From Artemisia argyi (lineage: Eukaryota; Streptophyta; Magnoliopsida; Asterales; Asteraceae), in NCBI GenBank assembly GCA_030686995.1, contig CM060692.1, positions 11,451,465-11,515,464 of the forward strand: a stretch of 64,000 nucleotides of DNA. Direction: 5' to 3'. Numbering within the stretch: the first letter of the stretch is position 1; each line of letters starts with the position of its first letter. Position numbers and translations under genes: made by a program. Under the pieces are notes generated by a model, which was given only the letters and a program-made list of their open reading frames with translations, was not told where the DNA came from and ran no database searches. Positions 35,028-45,951 of this stretch are shown here, in pieces.

Positions 35028-35384
35028 ATGACTTGGCGTGGTTGCACAGTTGAAGAGGAGTACTCAAAAATCTTGTCACACGAGCTCCTCTTTAATGAAG
35101 TTATGTTAACTTTTGGTCATGCAGTTTATGAGGAATATGGTGATTTTAAGGATGCTGAACCGTGGATGAGAGACAAGATTATCGAATGGTGTAGGAAAAA
35201 GCCGTACTACAAAGAGTACATGGACGAGCTAGATTATGCTGAAGCTCAAGCTGCTGCTGAAGCTCAAGTTGTTGCTGTTGGAGGTGACGACGAAGCTGAA
35301 AGTACGTTGGAAACAAAACTTGATAATCTAGGAAATAGGATCACAAATCTTGAAGCTACGTTTGCACATATCAAGGAAATGTGA
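35028..35384 (+). CDS. ORF in CACTA element, unrecognised, coiled-coil C-terminus
   Basis: 118 codons starting MTWRGCTVEEEYSKIL. The first 70 residues are a charged helical-looking segment with EPWMRDKIIEWCRKKPYY; next comes an EAQAAAEAQ stretch and a C-terminal heptad pattern (LETKLDNLGNRITNLEATF) suggesting a coiled coil. I do not recognise a domain. A short leader with CTCACAAAT repeats lies upstream. It may be a captured host fragment or a transposon accessory gene. Confidence 0.45.
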   Translation: MTWRGCTVEEEYSKILSHELLFNEVMLTFGHAVYEEYGDFKDAEPWMRDKIIEWCRKKPYYKEYMDELDYAEAQAAAEAQVVAVGGDDEAESTLETKLDNLGNRITNLEATFAHIKEM

Positions 35385-35470
35385 GCAAGGAAGGGAAAAG
35401 ATGGTGCGAGTTCGAGTAAAGCGGGAAGTAGCCGCAAAAAAAAATAAATGGGTTGTTTCGTTTGATCTGT

Positions 35471-35630
35471 TGTTTTAGTTGTCGAGTTGTTTAGTTTGAG
35501 TTGTTTCGTTTGGTTGTCGAGTTGTTTAGTTTGAGTTGTTTCGTTTGGTTGTCGAATTGTTTAGTTTGAGTTGTTTCCTTTGGTTGTTGAGTTGTTTAGT
35601 TTGGTTGTCGAGTTGTTTAGTTTGAGTCTG
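35471..35630 (+). repeat. About 35-bp tandem repeat (GTTGTCGAGTTGTTTAG)
   Basis: Some five imperfect copies of a unit containing GTTGTCGAGTTGTTTAGTTT directly downstream of the ORF at 35028-35384. A further 60-bp block with CAGTTTGCCTTTGTGTTTG is duplicated at about 35680 and 35750. Confidence 0.7.
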
Positions 35631-35932
35631 TATAAAAATGCATGTGGTTAAGAACTCTTGCTTGTTTTAAATAAACAGTTTGCCTTTGTGTTTGATAATT
35701 ATTGCTCCTTCAGTTCTATTATTTGTGCGTACAAATTTTAAACAAACAGTTTGCCTTTGTGTTTGATAATTATTGCTCCTTCAGTTCTAATTATTGCTCC
35801 ACAACAACAACATTTTATTAAACAACAACAACAACAACATTTTATTAAACATCAATAACATCAACAACAACAACAGCAAACAACAGCAACAACAACGATA
35901 ACAGTACTACATATGAAATTTATCCATGTCAC

Positions 35933-36440
35933 CTACAAGGTCACGGAGTATTGCATCCGACTGACATGCGTGGTCGTGGTGGGATACGTTGCCATGTCAA
36001 GTTTTGACTCCAGTACCCTTAATTTTGTCTCTAGCACCTGTTTTTGTGCCTCCAGCACCTGTTTTTGTGCCTCCAGCAAGTTTATTCTAAGATTTTTTTC
36101 ATGACAGTTTGAGCACCTTTTTGGAGCAGATCCAGAACCGCTTGATGTTGAAGCTCCCAGAGAACCGATCATCATTTTGGCGAGTCGTTCCTCCTTCCAT
36201 AAAAAAAAATACATCCATGGTCTTCTGTCACAGGTTGTTAAAGAGTAAAAACTATTATTTTTAACAACTAACCAAATTATTTATACAATACACGAAAAAA
36301 TATGTAATTGTTCACCTGCGAGAAAGGACACGCATAGTATAGTTTACCATGGGAGTAAGATTTACACGATTTTCGCAGAATCACGTCTCCTCGTTCACAA
36401 CTCACAAGGACAAGGAAAAGCTTCAAATTCTGCCATCTTC
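35933..36440 (-). pseudogene. Antisense GRF-type zinc finger/coiled-coil gene inside the CACTA element
   Basis: Read on the minus strand, an exon ending at 36316 (CTCGCAG|GTGAAC) carries a finger-like block with SCERGDVILRKSC and GKLYYACP, the CxxxG...GR/K-xxYxCP pattern of GRF zinc fingers. The next exon (36214-35933) starts FFLWKEERLAKMM, continues with a Gly/Ser linker and CSNCHEKNL, then a leucine-heptad coiled coil with a tandem LEAQKQV repeat. The two parts join in frame only if the T9 run near 36205 were one base shorter, and the first exon has a stop just upstream, so I treat it as decayed. GRF fingers bind nucleic acid. Confidence 0.45.
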
Positions 36441-36710
36441 TTCACCATGATAATAGTGTATGTTTGTGGTTGTGAGGTTGAGTGGTTGAATCGTGACCGG
36501 TGTGGCCCGATCTACAAGTTGAGGTTATAAAAGGTGGTGGCCAGAAAAAGATTCTGGCGGCCGGAAAATGCTGGTGTCGCCAGAAAACAGAAACTGCTAG
36601 AGAGAGATAGAGAGAGAGAGAGATATAGTGAGATGAGTATGTGTGTGTGTGTGTTTATATTGTGAGGATAAGGTGTTAGGTAGAAAAAAAGTTGTTAGGT
36701 AAAACCATTG

Positions 36711-37360
36711 CATCTCATGTATAACCATTGCATCTCGACTCGTTCGTTTAACATCTCATGTATAACCATAGCATCTCGACTCGTTCGTTTAACATCTCAT
36801 GTATAACCATTGCATCTCGACTCGTTCGTTTTACATATCATGTATAACCATTGCATCTCGACTCGTTCGTTTAACATCTCATGTATAACCATAGCATCTC
36901 GACTCGTTCGTTTTACATATCATGTATAACCATTGCATCTCGACTCGTTCGTTTTACATCTCATGTATAACCATTGCATCTCGACTCGTTCGTTTAACAT
37001 CTCATGTATAACCATAGCATCTCAACTCGTTCGTTTTACATCTCATGTATAACCATTGCATCTTGACTCGTTCGTTTAACATCTCATGTATAACCATAGC
37101 ATCTCGACTCGTTCGTTTAACATCTCATGTATAACCATAGCATCTCGACTCGTTCGTTTAACATCTCATGTATAACCACTGCATCTCGACTCGTTCGTTT
37201 AACATCTCATGTATAACCATAGCATCTCGACTCGTTCGTTTTACATCTCATGTATAACCATTGCATCTCGACTCGTTCGTTTTACATCTCATGTATAACC
37301 ATTGCATCTCGACTTGTTCGTTTTACATCTCATGTATAACCATTGCATCTCGACTCGTTT
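36711..37360 (+). repeat. 41-bp minisatellite, 16 copies
   Basis: Tandem array of CATCTCATGTATAACCATxG plus CATCTCGACTCGTTCGTTTxA. First and last unit starts are 615 bp apart, exactly 15 periods of 41 bp. Variation is mostly at two positions (ATTG/ATAG and TTTAA/TTTTA). Lies between the antisense ORF and the transposase promoter region. Confidence 0.95.
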
Positions 37361-37369
37361 ATTAATTTT

Positions 37370-38398
37370 ATAATGGTTGGGATTTAGTATTTTGTGATAT
37401 TCTAATTATTTTATTTTATATTTTAATAAATGATTTTTTTAATTATAATATAAGTAATTAATTTTAAATATATATATTTTTTTAATTTTATAAAAGTATT
37501 TATAATAAATAATTTTTTTCAATTATATAAATTTAGTTTATTAATTTTATAAAACTTATTTTTTAATATTTTATAAAAGTATTTATAATAAATAAATTTT
37601 TTTAATTATATTAAAGTAATTTTATAAAAGTATCTATAATAAAGTAATTTTATAAAAGTATTTATTATAAATAATTTTTTTTAATAAAAGCTATTTTACC
37701 GTCGACATGTCGACGGGAATAAAACCGCCAAAATTTTCGTGAAAATTTAATAGGTCCCGCCAAACGTAAACGACAAAATATTGTAATATTACCGTCGATA
37801 TGTTGACGGTATTAGTAATAATATAAAAAATTTCCTTAATATTCCCGTCGACATGTCGACGGGATAATAAAAAGCAATACCAAAACCAGATCTGGTCAAA
37901 ATTATTGCTCATAACTTAGAAAAATCAAAATAAACCACCCCCCCTCTCGCTGGTGATTATACCACCACTCCTCCACCACACCTCCACCACTCCTCCACCA
38001 CTCCTCCACCCCCAACCACATTATACCACCTCCACCTCCACCACTCCGACACTCGCACCACTGTGCACCTCCTCCTCCTCTACCCCTCCATTATTTAATT
38101 CTCTCCTCTACCCCTCTATTTTTTAATTCTTCTTCTTCCCCACTTCTCTTCTTCTTCACAGATCCACCAAGACACAGCAGCAGCAGCAGGTGAGAGCCTC
38201 GTTTATTGTTAATAAAATTTGTTATTATTATTATTAATAAAATTGCTATTAAATTTTGTTAATAAAATTGTTATTAAAATTTTGTTAATTTTTGTTACAG
38301 TAGCAGCAGGTGAGACCCGAGGGTGAGAGCAGGGTGAGAGCCTCGTTTTATTTATTTTTTTATTAACTTTTGGTATCCCGACGACATGTCGACGACAA

Positions 38399-38449
<51 letters not shown>

Positions 38450-38600
38450 GATATAACCATTATATATTGAATCTCTTTTATTATAGCCCGAGCCCAAGAC
38501 GAGACCACAACCGAGCCACAGCTGAGCCACAGCCGAGACCACAGCCGAGCCACAACAGAGACCACAGCTGATACAGTAGCCGAGACGGTATGTATTCCTT
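37370..38600 (+). promoter_or_regulatory. Internal palindrome cluster and probable transposase promoter/leader
   Basis: AT-rich TTTATAAAAGTATTTATAA repeats (37400-37690) are followed by four GTCGAC palindromes (37699-37718, 37791-37810, 37844-37863, 38376-38394), a pyrimidine-rich CCACCACTCC stretch (37930-38160) and CAGCAGCAG leader-like sequence, before the first transposase exon. The layout suggests the promoter of the element's genes; splice structure of the leader is unresolved. A T40 tract lies at 38403-38442. Confidence 0.45.
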
Positions 38601-39253
38601 TTTTTTTTTTTTTTTTTCATATTTATGCTTTGTTGTAGCGTTTGGTTACTAGTTTAGTGATTGCAGCCGTATGTATAGTTTGGTTAGTATATTAGGTTTT
38701 GATGTAAAAGGGATTGTTGCGGATTGTGAACTAGCCGTAGGATATTGTGTACCCACGGTGCAAATAGCACCTTGGGGGACTTGGTATTTAACTTAAAATA
38801 TATGCTATTGTTAGACTTTTGTGAATGTTTTAGAATTTTAGTGATTAATTTCGGAAAGTCCCCGTCCGAAGTTAAACATCCTATAGAAAACCCGTCCGAA
38901 ATTAATTTATTAGAAATTAATTTCAGAAAGTCCCCTGTTTGGGACTGCTTTTTGAATGTTTTGTCTCATTTAGGATATGGATGCGTATAATTGATTTACT
39001 ATTTGAGATGATTTCGACAATGTTTCTCCTTTACTCCTACGAATATGTCTTTAATGTACATATTTGGGGAGTTGAGGGGAAATGCTGCCGAGATGTTCTC
39101 AGATAGTAAATCAGTTATACGCATTCATATATGAGATGAATCATTCAAAGAGTGGGTTAGGATTGCCTTCCATAGTTGCACTAGGTGAACAAAACAACTT
39201 TCCTTTATTTTGAATGTGTAAAAACTAAGAGTTGAACAAAACAATATGCAGTT

Positions 39254-42200
39254 ATGATACTTGATAAGAGTTGGACCCGTTTAGACAGTCGTGTTTCCAA
39301 AGAGTTTTTTGATGGTCTTGCCGCATTCGTTGAACATTGCAAGCCGTTATTGAATAGTTACGGCAACATAAAATGTCCATGTCGTCTTTGTTGTAATGTT
39401 CCATGGGTATCTCTCGCCTTATTTAAAAGCCACATAAGCGAAAATGGGTGGGACCCAACTTATACACAATGGCGTAAACACGGTGAACCGGATCCTCTTC
39501 CTATACAAGATAACACAACACAATGTGAGATGAGTGACATGCGTGCGTGCATTAATGATATTTTTGATATTCCTCCAAATAATGAACAAAATGAGCCAAC
39601 TCTTCCAAATATTAGCGAGACAAGTAACGAGCCAGCTCAACCAACGACACCTCCTGTACGTAACGAGTATAAAGAGTTACTTGCCAGTTCCACCCAGCCT
39701 CTTTACCCGGGTTGTGACTTTATGACAACCTTGGATTTTATGTCAAAGTTTACGCATCTCAAGGTCAGCGGTAAATGGAGTGATACTTCATTTAACAATA
39801 CGCTAAAATTTGTCCAGGAGGTATTTCCTCCTAGGTTAGGTTACAATCTCCCATCATCATACTCTACTATAAAAAAACATTTAAAAAGGTCGGGTTAGGG
39901 TATGAGTCGATACATGCTTGTGAAAATGATTGCTTTTTATATCGGGGGACTGGTGCCGAAGATTTGGAGTATTGTCTGGTCTGTAAAACGAGTAGATGGA
40001 AAGACAAGAACACAACAGGGAAGAAAGTTCCTAACAAGGTGTTGTGTTACTTTCCTATCATTCCTAGGCTACAACGTTTGTACAAATCTATTCACACCGC
40101 AAAACATATGACTTGACATGCTACTAGAAAGTCTACGGTAAACGGTATGATGCAACACCCGGTTGATGGTGAAGCATGGCAGAAGTTTGACAGCGGTAAA
40201 TATTCGGAATTTGCTAACGAACCGAGAAACGTTCGATTAGGGTTGGCTGCTGATGGTTTCAATCCGTTCGGCAACCTTAGTCAGACTTACAGCATGTGGC
40301 CTGTTATCTTAACAACATACAACTTGCCTCCGTGGTTATGCATGAAAGAGACTACTTTGATGCTGACGTTGTTGATTCCTGGACCTAAATCACCCGCGAA
40401 GGACATTGATGTTTACTTAAAGCCTTTGATTGATGACCTTAAGGAATTATGGAAAATACCAGGTATCCCGACTATGGACGCTGTTACAGGCAAAGTATTC
40501 AACATGAGAGCGATGCTTTTATGGACCATCAATGATTTTCCTGCTCGTAGTAGTTTGTCAGGTTGGAGTGGGCAAGGTTACTACGCATGCCCTACATGCA
40601 AAGTAGGCACTCCGGCTACGCGTGTGATAAGCAAAATAGGTTATGTTGGCCATAGAAGATTCTTAAAAAAAACCATAAATGGAAGAGGGATACTACTACA
40701 TTCAATGGTGCACCTATTTTACAAATCCTCCTAAAAAAGATACTTCGGCTGATATCTTGACTCAACTTGCAATATTGCCCACACGTTTGCCGGGGAAACA
40801 TCCAGATTATGGGGGTGGGAAGATAAAACGTAATACTACAACCGACCTGAACTGGACTAAACTGTCTATTTTCTACGAGCTTGAATATTGGTCTTCTCTT
40901 ACTATAAAACACCATTTAGATGTCATGCATATCGAAAAAAATGTGTTGGAGAGTATCTTGAACACTTTGTTAATGAATGACAAATCTAAAGACACCGCTA
41001 AGGCAAGACAAGACTTGCAAGCTTTGGGCATTCGACAGGAGTTGTGGCTCGGAAACAAACAAAACGGGAAGTGCTCGAAGCCTCAAGCTAAGTACTCCCT
41101 CACACCCGATAAAAGAAAACTGTTCTGTCAATACATCAAAACAATTAAACTGCCAGATGGGTTCGGATCCAAGTTCAAGTCGAAAGTGACCAAAGATGAT
41201 AACAATATAACGGGCATGAAGTCTCATGACTGTCATATAATGATGCAACGGTTACTTCCTTATGGACTTCAGCAATACCTGGACACACCGACTTATACAC
41301 CATTAATCGAGCTTTGTTCATTCTTTAAGCAAATTTGTGCCCGAACTTTGATGGTGAATGACATGGTGAAAGCTAAAGAACAGTTGATCAAAATTTTGTG
41401 CAGTCTCGAGCAAATATATCCTCCTGCTTTTTTTGACATTATGATTCACTTGGTTATGCATTTACCTAAAGAGGCTCTTCAAGGTGGGCCTGTTTCATTT
41501 CGGTGGATGTATCCATTTGAAAGATACATGAAGAAGCTAAAAAACTCTGTACGAAATAAAGCTAAGCCGGAAGGTTCAATAGCGGAGGGTTATGTTGCAG
41601 ACGAAGCGTTAACTTTTTGTTCTCGTTATTTTCGGGGCGAAATTGGGACGAAATTTAATCGTCCCACTGCATCTCAGGGCTGTCCTCGCCCAACAAGTGA
41701 TTTCCAGGTGTTCTGATCACTATGTAAAACGTCTGGTAAAGTGACAATTATTCGGTTAGGTCTCCAAGAAATGAAGAAAGTGATATGGTATGTACTTCAC
41801 AACAGTCCTGAGATCGACGCGTACATGAACGAGTCGAGAGGTATGCGTTTTTATTTTGAAATTTCTTTTTCCCAAGTTATCTTTTCGATTAATTCTAATA
41901 TCATGTCCATTTTCAGTGAACATCTTGATAGTGACATGCAACAAGAATTTCCTAGATGGTTTCAGACAAAGGTAAACTTATTATATGTAATTCCTTGTAT
42001 AAATAACGACTATATATATTACTTATCTCCATCTATTCTTATCTTTGTTCATAGATCGGTAAACTTTACACAGACAATGACCCAAGGTGTACTCCCGACT
42101 TATTCGCTTTGGCTTGTGGACCATTATCGACCGTAACCTTAGTACACTCTTGCGTAGTCAACGGTGTGAAGTTTGTTATACACAACCGCGATGTAAAACG

Positions 42201-42822
42201 TACAACTCAGAACATCGGAATTTGTTCTCCTGGCGAGAAGGAAGGAGAAATGTATTATGGTCAGCTAGAAGAAATTCTGGAGTTCGCGTATACCCAGTTC
42301 AATGTTGTGCTGTTTCGAGTTAAGTGGTTCAACTTGGTCAAAAGAGGTAGAGTCGAACGTTATAACACTAGAAACAACATGACACAAATTTGGGCATGTA
42401 GCACAGCGTTTGAAGATCAACCTTACATTCTCGCAACACAAGCAAAACAAGTCTTCTACCTTGAAGATCCTGCCAGACGACCACTCCATTGGAAGGTCGT
42501 CCAAGAAGTGAATCACAACACAACCTGGGATGTCATTGTGACAGAAGACGATGATGATGTGATACATGGCAACAACTCATCGAATCTCCAACTGTCTGCT
42601 AATTTGAATGATTTGGCATTTGAAACCTTAAATATCGATGGTCAATCAACATTAGTTGAGGCACCACCACCAATCATTCAAGTTGATGACGACGACGAAT
42701 TTATTGATGATGAGGACGACAATCCTTATGATTTAGCAGACTCTGATGCAAACCATTCTGATGATGAAGTTGAAGATGCGACTCATGTTGTTTATGATAG
42801 TGATGTAGATATAGCAGATTGA
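39254..42822 (+). pseudogene. TNP2-like CACTA transposase, decayed
   Basis: Domains in order: transposase-associated N-terminal domain (39254-39500, CPCRLC motif), Transposase_21/TNP2 core (about 39900-41100), DUF4218-like (41150-41650, FRWMYPFERYMKKLK), and, after introns at about 41840-41915 and 41970-42055, DUF4216-like (42060-42540, FRVKWF) and an acidic tail. Breaks: a frameshift near 39896, an in-frame TGA near 40113 where a Trp is conserved, a further shift near 40680, and a TGA at 41714-41716 where Arg is usual. The intact protein would excise and reinsert CACTA DNA in the nucleus. The intermediate frames overlap homologous blocks, so these are lesions and not separate genes. Confidence 0.85.
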
Positions 42823-42989
42823 TCTTAAATTGTAACTTGTAAAACGACACTTAGCTTATTTGAATGAAATTGTTATGGATTTTTTAAATGTGTATATTTA
42901 TTTTAAATGTGTATGTATTTGAATGTGTGCATGCTTATGTTAATTTGTTCCCAAATTTCTATATGTTAATTCAACTTGTACTTTTACAG

Positions 42990-44296
42990 ATGGCAGCAGT
43001 AGCGCGAGGTCACGGTGGTGATGGTGCCGATGACCCACCACCACCTTATCGTTCGATTACTAGCGGTCACCGTAGTGGTAAGAAAATTAAACTTGATAAT
43101 TTGAATTTTGTTACTTGTTATTTTTTAACGTTTTCACTCACTTCAATTGTAGGTTCGTCACAAAAACCTCGACGAGGAGGTAGAGCGAGACAAGCTGGCG
43201 GCAGGGGTGGAGGTCGGGATGGCGGCAGGGCACAGGTCTGTGAAGCCAACAAAAACAAAGACCTCAGGAAAGCTGCGACTGCCTCGGGCCCGCAATCGAT
43301 CGAGTTCGAGTGGCGTGATCAGAAGACATTTAATCATGTTGGGCCCAACCGCGCATGGTTCAGTAACTATGTTGGCGAGCTGGTTAGGTCCTTGCCGTTG
43401 CACTATCCCTCCTGGCACAACCTTGACGAAGCGACTCAACAGGGCTTCATGAACCGACTCGGGGCCAGTTATTTTATTTTGCTTTTAATTATATCTTTAT
43501 ATTTAATTCTTTGAATGTGTACATTTATTTGAATTTATTTAATTGTGTATATTTGTTTAAATTTGTTTGCAGGAATTCTTCGACTTGCAGACCCACATGA
43601 ACTCACCCGATTGGAAAACCATTTCGGCGGGCCTCAATGCGTACATTGCTAAGGTCTACTCCGACAACAAGGGCACGATGAAGAGGGTTTACTTCGACGG
43701 GGAGGGTGGGCCTGAAAAAGTGGATGAGATACGAAGAAACCCTCCTCCGAACGTCGAGCCATCTGTGTGGGAGGAGCATATCAAGTTTTACATGAATGAG
43801 AAGAACCTGAAGCGTGCAGCTGTGAACAAGGAGAACTGAAAGAAGTTGAAGGTGTACAGCCGCCACGGTTCCAAGTCATTGGCTGCTATTCGCCACGACT
43901 ACGTAAGACACATTTTATTTTTATACAAGTATTTTATTTTTATAAAATTATTTAATTATAATTATATAAAAGTAATTAATTTTGATTTTATAAAAGTATT
44001 TAAGTTTAATTAAAATAAATATGGTGTTTGATTTGCCATTTTTAATTTGTTTCATCTTATATATATATATGCGTGTGTATATACAGTTTCAGAACAGCAA
44101 GGACAAACAATACCTGTCCCTCATCCAGTCATTTTACGACACACACTGCGACAATGATGGTATGTGGTTGCAGGATGAGGCTCGTGTTCAATATGTAAGT
44201 ATCTTTTATTTATTTTTTTAAAATTTATTATTTATTTATTTATTTCCCCAAACACGCACTTTAATGATTCATTGAAACATAATCTTGTAATTAACC

Positions 44297-44359
<63 letters not shown>

Positions 44360-44965
44360 CTCAATTTTTTTCTCAATTAAATAGGAAGAGACGGTCCGGC
44401 TGCGAGATCTGGGAGCGAATACGCCGGAAGGGGTGGCGTACACGGAGGAGCAGATACTTGCTAAGGTTTTGAAGGGCAAGCAGCGGGGCCACATCGCCGG
44501 ACGGGGTAGGGTCGTACCCGGGCTCTCCAGGCCACCGTTACCATACACCCCGCCTCCACCTCCAGGTATGTACAGTTTGATAATATATTAATTATAGATT
44601 ACTCGATCATGACTCAAATTAAGTATTGCAATAGATGTTTTTTAATTTTGATTGTTTCATTTTCAGAATACGCTGAGATGGAGAAAAAGCATGCTGAGGC
44701 CGAGAAGAAGATTGCTGAGGCCGAGGAGAATCGCCGTCAAGAAGCTGAAGAGCGTAAGGCCTTGAAGGCGGAGATTGATTTGATCACATGTTTTATCTAC
44801 TCCAACCCGCGATGGAACGAGTATGTTAGTCAGGCGGGTTCTCAGCACGTGGATGGCTCAGGCAGTGGCGTTGGAGGTAGTGGCTCAGCTGGAGGGAGCG
44901 GGAGTCGCAGAGGCGATGAGGATGGTTCTGGCGATGATGTGGGTCCTACTGATGATCACGAGTGA
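42990..44965 (+). pseudogene. Second CACTA gene (Transposase_24/plant En-Spm type), interrupted
   Basis: Starts after the acceptor TTTTACAG|ATGGCAGCAG. Exon 42990-43077 joins 43153 onward (Gly/Arg-rich block, then FEWRDQKTFNHVGPNRAW, a typical entry of the Transposase_24 family). A third exon begins at about 43573 (EFFDLQTHMNSPDW) and holds an in-frame TGA at about 43837, at a position where Arg is usual. Later exons at 44087-44194 and about 44385-44565 (GVAYTEEQI) are followed by a coiled-coil exon at about 44666-44965 (EKKHAEAEKKIAEAEE) and a Gly/Ser-rich end. It probably corresponds functionally to the TNPA-like binding protein, judged by position and family. Confidence 0.7.
44299..44355. 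repeat. (AT)n microsatellite in intron
   Basis: About 28 AT units within the second CACTA gene; the IYIY reading frames across it are artefacts. Confidence 0.95.
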
Positions 44966-45358
44966 TTTTGGATGTATAGGTACAAACTTGGGTATTTTGT
45001 GTTGTACTTATGCTTGAAACAATATATTGGCGACCCATATGTTAGTATTGTATAGTTTAACCTTTTGGCGACTTGAACATCGCGGATATTAAAACATTTG
45101 TGGATATGGCAGCTAGGTTTAGACATTACCACACCCCGTTTTGTAGACTTTATATGTTTTTATGCATTTTGAGGGTGTTTAGCGATATTTTGCAAGTGTT
45201 ATAGCCGATGGCGAGTTATACGTTTAGGACATGTTGATATTGAGTGGTTATAGGTGCTATTACAGTTACAGGTTTTGGTAAATTTTTTCCGGAAAATCCG
45301 GAAAAAATCTAGAAAATTGCTATATTTGCAGCCTGCTTTTAGCAGGGTGTTAATAATG

Positions 45359-45721
45359 ATACCGTCGACATGTCGACGACATCATTAAAACATTATTATT
45401 GGTTATTTAATGATACCGTCGACATGTCGATGGTATCTTTAAAACAAAAATAGTGTTTTTGACGGACACCAAATTCTAATCAACTAATTAAAACGTAATT
45501 ATAATCAACTAATTAAAACGTTAATTAGTTGTATGTTCCCGTCGACATGTCGACGGGAAGAATTTGACGGACACCAAATTCCTTTGACTGGAAAACGACG
45601 TGGGACCCACAGTGTCGACGGTGATTGTTGACGGGAACACTGTTCCCGTCGAAGTATAGCCGTCTATATGTTCCCGTCGACATGTCAACAGTAAGGTATT
45701 ATTCCGTCGACATGTCGACGG
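45359..45721. promoter_or_regulatory. Right subterminal palindrome cluster of the CACTA element
   Basis: Copies of the GTCGAC-centred palindrome at 45361-45380, 45415-45433, 45538-45557, 45612-45632, about 45643-45660, 45674-45692 and 45702-45721, just inside the right TIR, mirroring the left cluster. Confidence 0.75.
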
Positions 45722-45951
45722 AAAGGGCTTAAAAAAGTCGCCGGGGAAAACCTCGTTTGTACTAGTGACAGGTTTGATATTCAATTTAAGTAAATGTTTA
45801 ATCTTATCAAACTTGTTTGTAAGATTGTGCAAATTTCTATGGCTTAAAAAAAATGGATTCAATATTATTGTTTTGATTTTTTTTCAACTTATGAAACGAA
45901 ATGTATATTGTGCTTTTACATTTAAACAAATGAATACATGATGATGATCGA

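Larger units (their letters stand above)
34459..45767 (+). mobile_element. Complete CACTA (En/Spm) transposon, 11.3 kb
   Basis: Starts CACTACAAGGATC and ends with the inverse of CACTAGTACAAACGAGG; both TIRs lead into a GCGAC motif. The 3-bp flanks are ACA on both sides (34456-34458 and 45768-45770), as expected for CACTA. Subterminal and internal palindromes of the form CCCGTCGACATGTCGACGGG occur at the left end, around 37.7-38.4 kb and at the right end. The element holds a TNP2-like transposase frame, a second transposon gene, a minisatellite and extra ORFs. Nonsense codons and frameshifts in both main genes suggest it cannot move by itself. Confidence 0.92.

Noticed and set aside
36711..37360. 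CRISPR-like array of direct repeats
   Set aside because: Units are contiguous without unique spacers, in a plant transposon; it is a minisatellite.
39902..40111. Separate small gene between the transposase pieces
   Set aside because: Out-of-frame reading of the TNP2 core; the homologous residues are found in another frame of the same DNA.
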